From Chitinophaga sp. YR627 (GTDB lineage: Bacteria; Bacteroidota; Bacteroidia; Chitinophagales; Chitinophagaceae), in contig NZ_FOUX01000007.1 in the NCBI RefSeq assembly GCF_900114995.1, positions 248,001 through 312,000 of the forward strand: a DNA stretch of 64,000 nt. The letters are read 5' to 3'. The notes beneath the pieces are model-generated. The model was not told the origin of the DNA, did no database searches, and worked only from the letters and a program-made list of their open reading frames with translations. Positions 35,058 to 43,223 of the stretch are shown here, one piece after another; within the stretch, counting starts at the first letter, position 1, and each line of letters opens with the position of its first letter. Both the position numbers and the translations under genes were made by a program.

Positions 35058-35558
35058 TTATTTTAATACCGAATGATAGACGCTGTCAGTTACAGCTTCC
35101 TGCCAGGAAACGCTGCCTTTATTCAGGTTTGGTCCAATCGCAATATGTGTCATTGTGTCTTCAGGAGTTGCTCCATGCCAATGTAGGACGTTCGGGGCGC
35201 ATTTTATTATATCACCAGCTTTGATGATGTGTTTCGGCTTATCTTTTTCCTGGTAAAATCCCGTTCCGCTCGTCACCATCAGAATTTGTCCTCCGGGATG
35301 GGAATGCCAGTTCGTTCTGGCTCCCCGTTGGAAAGACACATTGCCTACATTCATATTGTATATGGAATCTGCATCAACTAACATATTCAAATGGACTTCA
35401 CCTGTGAAATACTTGCTTACGATCCTGCCTCCCTGGTCGAATGGTAATGTCTTATTATCAGGATTGATATCTGTGGTGCTGGTTTTTTTTCCGCGGCAAG
35501 CAGCAAAAGCAAAACAGCATGCAATTACACAGTAAACATATCCTCTTCTTGTTATCAT
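35058..35558 (-). CDS. Cupin-domain lipoprotein 2
   Basis: A 166-residue cupin starting at ATG 35558, with a lipoprotein signal (VIACCFAFAAC). An earlier ATG at 35579 overlaps the preceding gene by 17 bp and is less likely. Motif 1 is NWHSHPGGQILMV and motif 2 is VLHWHGAT. It shares this layout and the flanking sequence (GFYQE, KPK, IIKCAP) with the downstream cupin protein. Both probably act in the envelope. The substrate is unknown; the neighbouring CMD-hydrolase fusion suggests a shared small-molecule pathway. Confidence 0.85.
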   Translation of the reverse strand: MITRRGYVYCVIACCFAFAACRGKKTSTTDINPDNKTLPFDQGGRIVSKYFTGEVHLNMLVDADSIYNMNVGNVSFQRGARTNWHSHPGGQILMVTSGTGFYQEKDKPKHIIKAGDIIKCAPNVLHWHGATPEDTMTHIAIGPNLNKGSVSWQEAVTDSVYHSVLK

Positions 35559-35562
35559 ATTT

Positions 35563-37230
35563 CTATAGTAAATGCTCATTAAAAAAATCGCTCAACTTTT
35601 TAACAGCTTGTGGTACATATTCGGGCCTATCATACATGTCAATATGAGATGCGCCGGTGACCTCAAATAGTTCCTTTGGCCCGGTAGCCTTTTGATATGC
35701 ATTGTCACTGAAGTAACGTGAATCCGCATCTTTACCTACTATTAGCAACAGAGGGCGTGGAGCGATCATCTCTACATGATCCAATGCTGTAAAGTTCATC
35801 AGCTTATCTAAGCTTGTGAAGACATACTTATTTTGTGAGTTGGGATGTTGGCCGCGTGGAGTCCGGTAATAATCATATCCCTCTCTGTACATGCCGGTTG
35901 CGCCAGCGGGTATCTCGGCAGGGGAATTAAAAACATAATTCACATACTTTACCGGCTCACCATTGGCCTCCCGTATGCGCTGTTTCGCTACAGAATCCAG
36001 TCGCTGTTGTATCTGGGGCTTTAGCACTTCTGCAAGACCTTCCCGGCGAAGCTGTCCCAGGTCAACCATGCTTACTGTCGCTATTGCTTTCAACCTGTGC
36101 TCTGTTTCAGCTGCTTTAATCGCAAAACCGCCACCTGCACAGATCCCCAGAACACCAATGCGGTTCGGATCAATAGCAGCGTGAACGCTTAGGAAATCAG
36201 TTGCTGCCCTGAAGTCCTCCACACGGATGGCCGGATCTTCCAGGAACCTTGGTTCACCGCCGCTTTCACCCTGATAGGAAGCATCAAATGCTAAAGTAAT
36301 AAAGCCTTGTTCTGCCAGTTTTTGTGCATAAATTCCTGCTGTTTGTTCCTTCACGCCACCAGCAGGGTGCCCAATCAATATTGCGGCATATTTTCTGCCT
36401 TTCTGGAAATTCTTTGGATAAAATAGATTGCCAACAACAGTGATTGTTCGGTTTGGAAAAACTACCTTCTCTACAATTACGTCGTTATTTCCTGCAACGG
36501 CCCTGCTGGTTTCAGTTTTAAAAATGGTGTCCAGATATAGTGACATAGTTCTTCCTTGTTGCCAGCCTATTTTCGTGGCTATTAAAAAGGCAATTCGTCT
36601 TAACTGTGGCTCCGTAAGACCAATATTCCTACCCACATTCAGGTGTGATCTTAATTGGCCTGTCACCCCACTTATACTAGCCAGTGCTGATATTGTTGCG
36701 ATCTCCCGCGCTTTATAGTCGAGAACATCCCGTCCAAAAATATCGGCGAACAAGTGTTCCTTTAAAAATGTATCTATAACAGGCATAAATTTCTGTGGCG
36801 GACCTATAGCCGTGCTACCAGTCAATTTGGTTTGGACATCCTTCCCATATTCATATCTGGATGATTTGAATGTGAGCGCTGATGAAACCCGGCCTTCTAC
36901 ATCATATACGCCTTTCTCTCTCCGTTCCTTCACCACATTCTCTAATGTGCTTATTGCATTCAGACTACGGGGAAATCCAGCATAAGCATACAGTTGAACA
37001 AGTACCTCCTTAATCTCACTTACGCTTATTCCTTTATCGAGCCCCTGAATCAATGCTTCTTTAAGAACGTTCAGATCACCGGTAGCCATGTGTGCCGCAA
37101 TAGGCACGATACTTTCGTCTTTCGCATTGAATATATTTTCGTCGTTGTGCTGTCCGTATGCTGTCGTACTACTCCAAGCAGCAGAAAACAGCAACATCAT
37201 TATTTTTATCCTTTGAAATTTCATCATCAT
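35563..37230 (-). CDS. Fusion of carboxymuconolactone decarboxylase-like and alpha/beta hydrolase domains
   Basis: A 555-residue secreted protein (signal through about residue 26, AYGQ). Residues about 30-235 carry two CMD/AhpD-type helical units (for example LVQLYAYAGFPRSLNAISTL and REIATISALASISGVTGQLRSHL). Residues about 250-555 are an alpha/beta hydrolase of the dienelactone hydrolase/YcjY type with nucleophile elbow GICAGG (C364) and a late His in GASHIDMYD. A Cys nucleophile is typical of dienelactone hydrolases. The CMD units lack an obvious CxxC pair, so AhpD-type redox activity is unlikely. The domains are usually separate proteins. Confidence 0.85.
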   Translation of the reverse strand: MMMKFQRIKIMMLLFSAAWSSTTAYGQHNDENIFNAKDESIVPIAAHMATGDLNVLKEALIQGLDKGISVSEIKEVLVQLYAYAGFPRSLNAISTLENVVKERREKGVYDVEGRVSSALTFKSSRYEYGKDVQTKLTGSTAIGPPQKFMPVIDTFLKEHLFADIFGRDVLDYKAREIATISALASISGVTGQLRSHLNVGRNIGLTEPQLRRIAFLIATKIGWQQGRTMSLYLDTIFKTETSRAVAGNNDVIVEKVVFPNRTITVVGNLFYPKNFQKGRKYAAILIGHPAGGVKEQTAGIYAQKLAEQGFITLAFDASYQGESGGEPRFLEDPAIRVEDFRAATDFLSVHAAIDPNRIGVLGICAGGGFAIKAAETEHRLKAIATVSMVDLGQLRREGLAEVLKPQIQQRLDSVAKQRIREANGEPVKYVNYVFNSPAEIPAGATGMYREGYDYYRTPRGQHPNSQNKYVFTSLDKLMNFTALDHVEMIAPRPLLLIVGKDADSRYFSDNAYQKATGPKELFEVTGASHIDMYDRPEYVPQAVKKLSDFFNEHLL

Positions 37231-37231
37231 T

Positions 37232-37861
37232 TCAGTTTATTAGATTGATTTTTCGCAGCCATTTAACCACTTCGGTTTCAGCTTCAACAACTTTACTGCC
37301 TGTAATCACCAGCAACTTGCCATCTCGTTCCGATCCCCCCGTCATCGTGAACCCTTCCGGCACATCACTATCAGGACACAGTTCTCTTACTTTGTCAAAG
37401 CTACTCCCAATGCCGTAGCCGCCATTTGTATTAAATGGAATGACCATCTTATTACTCAGATCATAGCTGTGAAGAAAACTTTTCATTGGTGGAGGTAATT
37501 GCATGCCCCAGGTTGGGAACCCCACAAACACAGCATCATAGCCCTCAATGCTATCAATTTTTGTTTTTAGCTGTGGCAGAAAACCGGATTCGTTTTCCAG
37601 CGCAACCTGCTGCACGGTTGCCTGGTAGTTCTGAGGATATGGCTTTTCCAGTTCAAGTGCAACCAAATTACCACCAACGTGTTTATATATAATTTCGGCG
37701 ATAGCTTTTGTATTGCCCGTACGTGAGAGGTAAACAATCAGTACTTTCTTCACAGCTGAAGCTGTTTGCCGTTCTTCCTGGCGCTTCTGCGCTTTCGAAC
37801 AACCTGACAGCACACAGCTGAATAGGGTAATGAGGCCACAATAAACCATGATCTTTTTCAT
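37232..37861 (-). CDS. Flavodoxin-domain lipoprotein
   Basis: About 209 residues from ATG 37861 (37867 is possible) with a lipoprotein signal (LFSCVLSGCSK). The flavodoxin fold follows: phosphate-binding loop LSRTGNTKAIAE, then VGFPTWGMQLPPPMKSFL and NTNGGYGIGSSFDKVREL. This is the Flavodoxin_4 type common in Bacteroidota. Its stop lies 1 bp before the CMD-hydrolase start, so they are co-translated. An exported flavodoxin is unusual; it might pass electrons to an envelope reductase. Confidence 0.88.
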   Translation of the reverse strand: MKKIMVYCGLITLFSCVLSGCSKAQKRQEERQTASAVKKVLIVYLSRTGNTKAIAEIIYKHVGGNLVALELEKPYPQNYQATVQQVALENESGFLPQLKTKIDSIEGYDAVFVGFPTWGMQLPPPMKSFLHSYDLSNKMVIPFNTNGGYGIGSSFDKVRELCPDSDVPEGFTMTGGSERDGKLLVITGSKVVEAETEVVKWLRKINLIN

Positions 37862-37942
37862 CTGCATTGCTTTATGACACAAGGTTCCGGAGATAAGAGA
37901 CCGCAATTGTAGATGGATTACGGAAATGACTACCAGAATTAC

Positions 37943-38410
37943 TTATCCGGCTGTTTTTGTTTCAGCCATTTAGACAGGACATCAGCTACCTCCATATTAA
38001 TCGGATCGGTAAATGGTGATCCCATCGTCCACTTTCCATCTTCTTTGATATACACTTCGGTTACGATGAATGGGTTTGTCACTTCATTCCTCCTGCTACG
38101 GCCAATAATGTGATGTTATTTAACAAAATAGCAGTATTCCCGATTATATTGACTGACCGAATGGATGTCGGCTTTTTTGTAATGAATCCCCCCATTCTTG
38201 ATGATTTTGATCTCCTGCTCCTTTCCCAGCGTCCTCCCATATGAACAAAGACAGATTTTTCCTGAAAAAGGGCAGACAGCGAGTCAACATTCTTATGACA
38301 TCCATTGCCACTTCATTTTAGACAGATTAACGATGTTTTGTTCAGCGGTAGTAAAATCTGTAGTGGAAGACGTCTGTGCATATGCCAACTGGCCACTAAA
38401 AATTAAAGCA
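37943..38410 (-). pseudogene. Broken DUF4440/NTF2-like protein gene
   Basis: On the minus strand the pieces LIFSGQLAYAQTSSTTDFTTAEQNIVNLSKMKWQWMS, DKNVDSLSALFQEKSVFVHMGG, KEQEIKIIKNGGIHYKKADIHSVS, NTAILLNNITLLAV and NPFIVTEVYIKEDGKWTMGSPFT lie in different frames, with at least three frameshifts and several stops. Read together they give a secreted nuclear transport factor 2-like (DUF4440) protein, recognisable by FVHMGG and VTEVYIKEDGKW. Its 5' end is joined to an aldo/keto reductase fragment. It is a dead gene within the oxidoreductase run. Confidence 0.75.
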
Positions 38411-38499
38411 GCAGGGCCATAACCGAAGCTTAGGCCCATATATCCCAGCCCTAATGCAGACACTTATAATCCACTATTACCTAATATTCTCTTTCTCAT
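38411..38499 (-). pseudogene. 5' fragment of an aldo/keto reductase gene
   Basis: Starting at ATG 38499, the minus strand reads MRKRILGNSGL, then an in-frame TAA, then VSALGLGYMGLSFGYGPAA. This is the N-terminus of a YghZ/AKR-type aldo/keto reductase, where the stop replaces the usual Glu codon. After about 30 codons it runs into the DUF4440 remnant. It is distinct from the intact aldo/keto reductase gene just upstream, whose N-terminus is different. Confidence 0.75.
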
Positions 38500-38517
38500 T
38501 TGTTACTGTTTACGGTG

Positions 38518-39369
38518 TCAATTATTAAGTTTTCTTTCGCCCAGCCATTTTACCATTGCTGGATCACGGTGATCGAAAAAGGCACTGGATTTCGTATCCA
38601 ATGTTTTAATTGATTCCATGTCCTCAGTGCTCAACTGAAAACCAAAAATGTCGAAGTTCTCAGCCATACGCTCCCTGCGTACTGATTTTGGTATTGCTAC
38701 TATGCCACGTTGTATCAGCCAGCGCAATATTACCTGAGCAATACTTTTACCATACTTCGCAGCAATTTCACCCAGCAGCTGATTAGAGAAAATTTTATTC
38801 TTACCTTCAGCAAAGGGCCCCCAGGATTCGATCTGCACGTTGTTGGAATTCAGAAAGTCCTGTGTATCTGATTGCTGGTGAAATGGATGTGTTTCTATCT
38901 GATTAACAGCCGGAACAATTTCGTTATGAATAATCAGATCAATCAGGCGGTCAGGGTGAAAGTTACTTACTCCGATGGCTCTGACCTTGCCCTCTTTGTA
39001 CAGTTCTTCCATTGCTCTCCATTCACCATACACATCGCCGAACGGCTGATGTATCAGATAAAGGTCGAGATAATCCAGTTGCAGTTTTTTCAAAGAAAGT
39101 TCGAAAGCATCTTTTGCACCTTTATATCCTTCTGACTGTATCCAGAGCTTCGTAGTGATGAATAGGTCCTCTCTTGCTACACCGCTTTGTTTGATTGCGC
39201 GTCCAACTGCTTCTTCGTTCATATACGACTGAGCAGTATCAATGAGGCGATAGCCCGTTTCAATCGCATCCACTACACTTCTTTCACATTCTTCCAGGTC
39301 GGTAACCTGGAACACGCCAAATCCTAAGATTGGCATCTCTACACCATTGTTCAATTTTACAGTCTTCAT
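38518..39369 (-). CDS. Aldo/keto reductase
   Basis: A 283-residue NADPH-dependent reductase with the catalytic tetrad D44, Y49, K74 and H107 (in LIDTAQSYMNE, TTKLW and LIHQPFGD) and the NADPH region IPKSVRRERMAEN. It resembles the 2,5-diketo-D-gluconate/methylglyoxal reductase group. It lies between a carboxylesterase gene (20 bp upstream) and the aldo/keto reductase-DUF4440 remnant on the same strand. It reduces aldehydes or ketones; the exact substrate is not shown. Confidence 0.92.
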   Translation of the reverse strand: MKTVKLNNGVEMPILGFGVFQVTDLEECERSVVDAIETGYRLIDTAQSYMNEEAVGRAIKQSGVAREDLFITTKLWIQSEGYKGAKDAFELSLKKLQLDYLDLYLIHQPFGDVYGEWRAMEELYKEGKVRAIGVSNFHPDRLIDLIIHNEIVPAVNQIETHPFHQQSDTQDFLNSNNVQIESWGPFAEGKNKIFSNQLLGEIAAKYGKSIAQVILRWLIQRGIVAIPKSVRRERMAENFDIFGFQLSTEDMESIKTLDTKSSAFFDHRDPAMVKWLGERKLNN

Positions 39370-39388
39370 TGGTTTATTGTTCTGTTAT

Positions 39389-41017
39389 TTAATGCAAATT
39401 TTTAGTTGTAACCGCTTTTTCTATCAGGTCCATTCTCGCCTTCTTCGGGTCCGGGCTACCAACCGCTGAGCCATCAGACCTAAACTCAAGAAGTTCGTTT
39501 TTTGAAGCATTATATAGTGGCCATTCAGGTAATCCTTTTCCGTTCGGATTGCCGGTTTTAGCGAAATTTGACCAGTAGGTATTCATCAACTTAGCAACCT
39601 CCAGGTCCTTTGTTGCAATAGTGCCGCCATTCCTGCTACCAGGGTTACCGAACACATACGCTATTTCGGACGCATGTGCCGCACCATATGGCATCCATTG
39701 CTGCATTGATGGGGACACATAGGAGAAAAGATAGACGTATGCCGGAGAACCGTTAGCAGTAAATGCTCGCGCTGTAAATCGTGCGGGTTCTGCCCATACT
39801 TTATCAGTGTTAACCATCGAAAGCATTTTGGCAAATTCCGTATTGTTATCAGGATCATACACTGCTTTTGCTTCTGCTTTCATACTCCCAAACAAGTACA
39901 ATAATTCTTCTTTCGAACCAGCATTCACAAATCCGGCGGGAACTTCTGCACTATTCGACCCTATTATTAGTGGAATGCGTGGTTGTTGACGGGCTTCATA
40001 AGCTGTCTGAGCCGTTTCCACAACTAATTTGCCATCGAGTATCGGACCGGAATAGGTTAAAGCTCCGCCTGCTCCATCGGTTTCCTGGCCTCCGTCTATA
40101 ATTTCATCCACACTTAAAGCGCGTAGTTTTTCAAGTGCCTGAGCATCCGTGTCATTTATTCCGTGCTTCTTTGCATAGTTGACGCCTATGACCTCTGCTG
40201 ATACAGGGTAATAGCTATCCGCATTATTTTTATTGATTGGTCGTCCGGTGAGCACACCATCGCGGCCGCCGCCAGACTCAATAATGGCCTTTTGAAACAA
40301 CCCTTTCGCATGGGGAATTGTAAGCAGTGAATGAACAGATACGCCGCCGGCAGACTCCCCAAAAATAGTCACATTGCTATGGTCGCCACCGAAAGCGGCT
40401 ATATTATTCTTTATCCATTTAAGTGCTGCAATCTGGTCCATATAAGCATAGTTACCTTTCAGCTCATTCGGTTTCTCATTGCTTAATGCGGGAAAAGCGA
40501 AAAATCCGAGCCGTCCCAGACGGTAATTAATCGCAACAAGAATTACACCCTGTTTTACAAATGAAGCAGCTGAGGCGTCTGGTAAGGCACCGCTGCCCCC
40601 AACAAATCCGCCACCATGTATCCATACCATCACGGGTAATTTTGCACCTTTTGATATGCCTGAAGGTCTCCATATGTTCAGGAACAGACAATCTTCCGAC
40701 GAGCTTTTTGAAATGGAGGTACCGGTGCGTGGCCATCCCATCTGCGCACAGTCTGCACAGAACTTCGTTGCATCACGCTCGCCTTTCCATGTTGGAAATG
40801 GCAGAGGCGGATGCCAGCGGTTAGCGCCTGTGGGTGCAGCAGCATAAGGAATACCTTTAAAACTTGATATGTCTCCTTCAGTTGTGCCACGCAGTATGCC
40901 GGAAGCTGTACGAACAAGCGGTCCCGTAACCTGCCGGTTATGCTGTTCATTTGCCGTTTGCCTGGCATACGCCGCGTGTGTGATAAATAACATGATAATT
41001 ACTAGAATCCTTCTCAT
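39389..41017 (-). CDS. Secreted type B carboxylesterase
   Basis: A 542-residue esterase with a signal peptide (MRRILVIIMLFITHAAYA). The nucleophile elbow is FGESAGG (S222), the oxyanion hole is IHGGGFVGG, and the SEDCLFLNIWRP segment is the type B signature. The catalytic His is probably in YGAAHASEIAYVFG near residue 445. It hydrolyses esters outside the cytoplasm. It is the first gene of the minus-strand run that continues into the aldo/keto reductase, flavodoxin, CMD-hydrolase and cupin genes, and diverges from an AraC regulator. Confidence 0.92.
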   Translation of the reverse strand: MRRILVIIMLFITHAAYARQTANEQHNRQVTGPLVRTASGILRGTTEGDISSFKGIPYAAAPTGANRWHPPLPFPTWKGERDATKFCADCAQMGWPRTGTSISKSSSEDCLFLNIWRPSGISKGAKLPVMVWIHGGGFVGGSGALPDASAASFVKQGVILVAINYRLGRLGFFAFPALSNEKPNELKGNYAYMDQIAALKWIKNNIAAFGGDHSNVTIFGESAGGVSVHSLLTIPHAKGLFQKAIIESGGGRDGVLTGRPINKNNADSYYPVSAEVIGVNYAKKHGINDTDAQALEKLRALSVDEIIDGGQETDGAGGALTYSGPILDGKLVVETAQTAYEARQQPRIPLIIGSNSAEVPAGFVNAGSKEELLYLFGSMKAEAKAVYDPDNNTEFAKMLSMVNTDKVWAEPARFTARAFTANGSPAYVYLFSYVSPSMQQWMPYGAAHASEIAYVFGNPGSRNGGTIATKDLEVAKLMNTYWSNFAKTGNPNGKGLPEWPLYNASKNELLEFRSDGSAVGSPDPKKARMDLIEKAVTTKNLH

Positions 41018-41111
41018 AATATATTAACTTTCAGACTGATTAACATTAATAGGGGTATGTCAATACAATTCACGGATACAAATATCCACCTGAAAGTGGG
41101 GGGAACTGTGG

Positions 41112-41145
41112 ACAGATTCCGGGTTTTACTACCAATATTACCGAT
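41112..41145. promoter_or_regulatory. Shared 34-bp element, copy 1 (candidate AraC site)
   Basis: This element begins ACAGATT and ends TACCAATATTACCGAT. It matches the sequence at 45665-45698 at 28 of 34 positions. It lies 95-128 bp before the carboxylesterase start and 65-98 bp before the AraC start, in the divergent promoter region. A 10-base AATACAATTC further left (41062-41071) also recurs near the second copy. Confidence 0.7.
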
Positions 41146-41209
41146 CTGGCATCTCGCAGGCAGAAGGCCCATCTTTAATCAGTAATTTTGTATCATCAAA
41201 TGCAGGATT

Positions 41210-42106
41210 ATGGAAAAGGAATACCACTTTCAGTCAATCAGCGAATACAACGCTTTCAATAACCATGAGACTAACCATCCGCTGGTTAGCGTCCTGGACT
41301 TTTCCAAAGCAAAGGAAAGAACAGGTTCAAAAATGTTATTTGACGTATACTGCATCTTTTTAAAAGATGTAAAATGTGGTGATTTGAAATATGGTCGTCA
41401 GTACTATGACTATCAGGAAGGTACCCTCGTTTTTATATCACCGGGGCAGGTGATCGATGTACAAAATAAAATAGATTATTATCAGCCAATGGGGCATGGC
41501 CTGGTATTCCACCCTGATATACTTCTGGGTACCTCTTTAGGTAAAAGCATTGCAGAATATAATTTTTTCAGCTACAATACGAGTGAGGCACTGCATCTTT
41601 CTGTCAAAGAAAGACAATTGGTACTGGATCTTTTTGCAAAGATTGATGTTGAGCTCCAGCAGCCGGTTGATAAACACAGCAAACGGGTTATTGCATCCAG
41701 CATTGAACTGTTACTGAACTATTGCGATCGTTTTTATGACCGGCAATTCATCACCAGGGAAACAGTCAACAAAGGTGTGATTGAGAAATTTGAAGAATTG
41801 TTAAATAATTACTTCGCATCTGAACAACCATATACTATTGGATTTCCGTCTGTCGCATATTGTGCTGATCAATTACATTTCTCTGCTAAGTATTTTGGAG
41901 ATATGATTAAGAAGGAAACGGGTAAAACCGCACAGGAATATATCCAGTATAAAATTATTGAAGTTGCTAAGAATAAAATATACGGCAGCACAAAAACCGT
42001 AACAGAAATTGCATATGAATTAGGATTCAAATACCCTCAGCATTTCAATCGTTTTTTTAAACAACGTGTGGGGCTAACACCAAATGAGTTTAGAACATTA
42101 AATTAA
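41210..42106 (+). CDS. AraC-family transcription regulator
   Basis: A 298-residue protein with an N-terminal cupin-like sensing domain (about 1-180, for example YDYQEGTLVFISPGQVIDV) and two C-terminal helix-turn-helix units (about 195-298, FSAKYFGDMIKKETGKTAQEYIQ and TVTEIAYELGFKYPQHFNRFFKQRVGLTPNEF). It is divergent from the carboxylesterase operon and convergent with the IorBA-cytochrome operon. A 34-bp element present upstream of both operons is the likely binding site, making it a shared regulator. Confidence 0.9.
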   Translation: MEKEYHFQSISEYNAFNNHETNHPLVSVLDFSKAKERTGSKMLFDVYCIFLKDVKCGDLKYGRQYYDYQEGTLVFISPGQVIDVQNKIDYYQPMGHGLVFHPDILLGTSLGKSIAEYNFFSYNTSEALHLSVKERQLVLDLFAKIDVELQQPVDKHSKRVIASSIELLLNYCDRFYDRQFITRETVNKGVIEKFEELLNNYFASEQPYTIGFPSVAYCADQLHFSAKYFGDMIKKETGKTAQEYIQYKIIEVAKNKIYGSTKTVTEIAYELGFKYPQHFNRFFKQRVGLTPNEFRTLN

Positions 42107-42721
42107 CTAAGGAGCTGGCGCAAAAGCTCCGTTACGGATCCAGGTAAGCCAGGCTTTCTTAAATTCCGCATGGCTAATAGGTGGTAAAGTTCTTCCCTCT
42201 CCGGGATTCCACCCTGCAAGTACAAGATCATCATCAGCGTGCGCTATCAGCTGCGCCATATTCTTGCGACCATTACGTTTGGGATCAACCAGTTGTCTCG
42301 CAAGTTCATGGGCAGTCTTGCCCTGAAACACCATTTTCATATCAGCCGGAGGCAAATGCCAGTTAGCGTTGCCGGGAGGCGTACGCACACCAGGTGTATT
42401 TTCCGGCTGGTGACAATTCGTGCATTTCATAGCATACAATCCTTTCCCATCCTTTCCCCTACGTGGCAACATTGTGTGCAAATGACTATCATCACCTTGT
42501 AGAGGCACATCTCCTGAAGGATGACAATTCATACATCGTGGACTCATCAGCACTTTATACACTTGTGTAAATGCAGTTACAGAAGCTATACTATCATGTG
42601 TCTGATCATCTTTGGTATATGGAACTTCTCTGTCAAAAGCGGACATCACTATCACCATAAAAATTAATAATGTCGTTATTAAAAATATGGCTTTCTTAGG
42701 CCAGTAATATCTTTTAGCCAT
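42107..42721 (-). CDS. Membrane-anchored diheme cytochrome c-type protein
   Basis: A 204-residue protein with an N-terminal membrane anchor (residues about 10-28) and two heme-binding CXXCH motifs, CMNCH (63-67) and CTNCH (100-104). Late Met residues could serve as axial ligands. The gene follows the [2Fe-2S] subunit gene by 2 bp and is the last of the operon with the molybdenum subunit. It probably receives electrons from the molybdenum hydroxylase and passes them to the respiratory chain, as in periplasmic aldehyde dehydrogenases with cytochrome subunits. Confidence 0.85.
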   Translation of the reverse strand: MAKRYYWPKKAIFLITTLLIFMVIVMSAFDREVPYTKDDQTHDSIASVTAFTQVYKVLMSPRCMNCHPSGDVPLQGDDSHLHTMLPRRGKDGKGLYAMKCTNCHQPENTPGVRTPPGNANWHLPPADMKMVFQGKTAHELARQLVDPKRNGRKNMAQLIAHADDDLVLAGWNPGEGRTLPPISHAEFKKAWLTWIRNGAFAPAP

Positions 42722-42723
42722 GT

Positions 42724-43194
42724 TTATCTCTTTTTGGACTTTTGTTGAATATCAGCAGCCAGGTGAATGGCCTCTCTAATACGTAAATAAGTACCACAAC
42801 GGCAAATATTACCTGCCATCGCAATGTCAATATCCGCATCCGTTGGCTGTTTATTTTCTTTAAGCAGTACTGCTGCTGCCATGATTTGTCCCGCCTGACA
42901 ATATCCGCATTGTGCAACATCCAATTCCAACCATGCTTTTTGTAATGGATGATCGTTTTTTTCGGATAACCCTTCAATCGTTACCACTTTTTGTCCGATA
43001 GCCCTGCTCACTTTCGTTACACAAGACCGTACGGCTTCTCCATTTAAATGAACAACACATGCGCCACATTGTGCCACACCACATCCGTATTTTGTGCCAA
43101 CAAGACCTACAATATCTCTGAGTACCCAAAGCAAAGGGGTATCAGCGTCTGCCTCCAGGCTGTAAGTTTTATTATTTATATTTAATGAGATCAT
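42724..43194 (-). CDS. [2Fe-2S] subunit of a molybdenum hydroxylase (IorA-like)
   Basis: A 156-residue protein starting at ATG 43194, with the plant-type [2Fe-2S] cluster (C38, C43, C46, C58 in GCGVAQCGACVV and SC) and the second helical [2Fe-2S] cluster (C96, C99, C131, C133 in QCGYCQAG and ICRCGTY). This is the small subunit of xanthine oxidase-type enzymes such as isoquinoline 1-oxidoreductase. It shuttles electrons from the molybdenum centre. The start is 29 bp after the stop of the large-subunit gene. Confidence 0.93.
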   Translation of the reverse strand: MISLNINNKTYSLEADADTPLLWVLRDIVGLVGTKYGCGVAQCGACVVHLNGEAVRSCVTKVSRAIGQKVVTIEGLSEKNDHPLQKAWLELDVAQCGYCQAGQIMAAAVLLKENKQPTDADIDIAMAGNICRCGTYLRIREAIHLAADIQQKSKKR

Positions 43195-43223
43195 AGTTGC
43201 ATAAAACAATGAAGGTTAAATAA

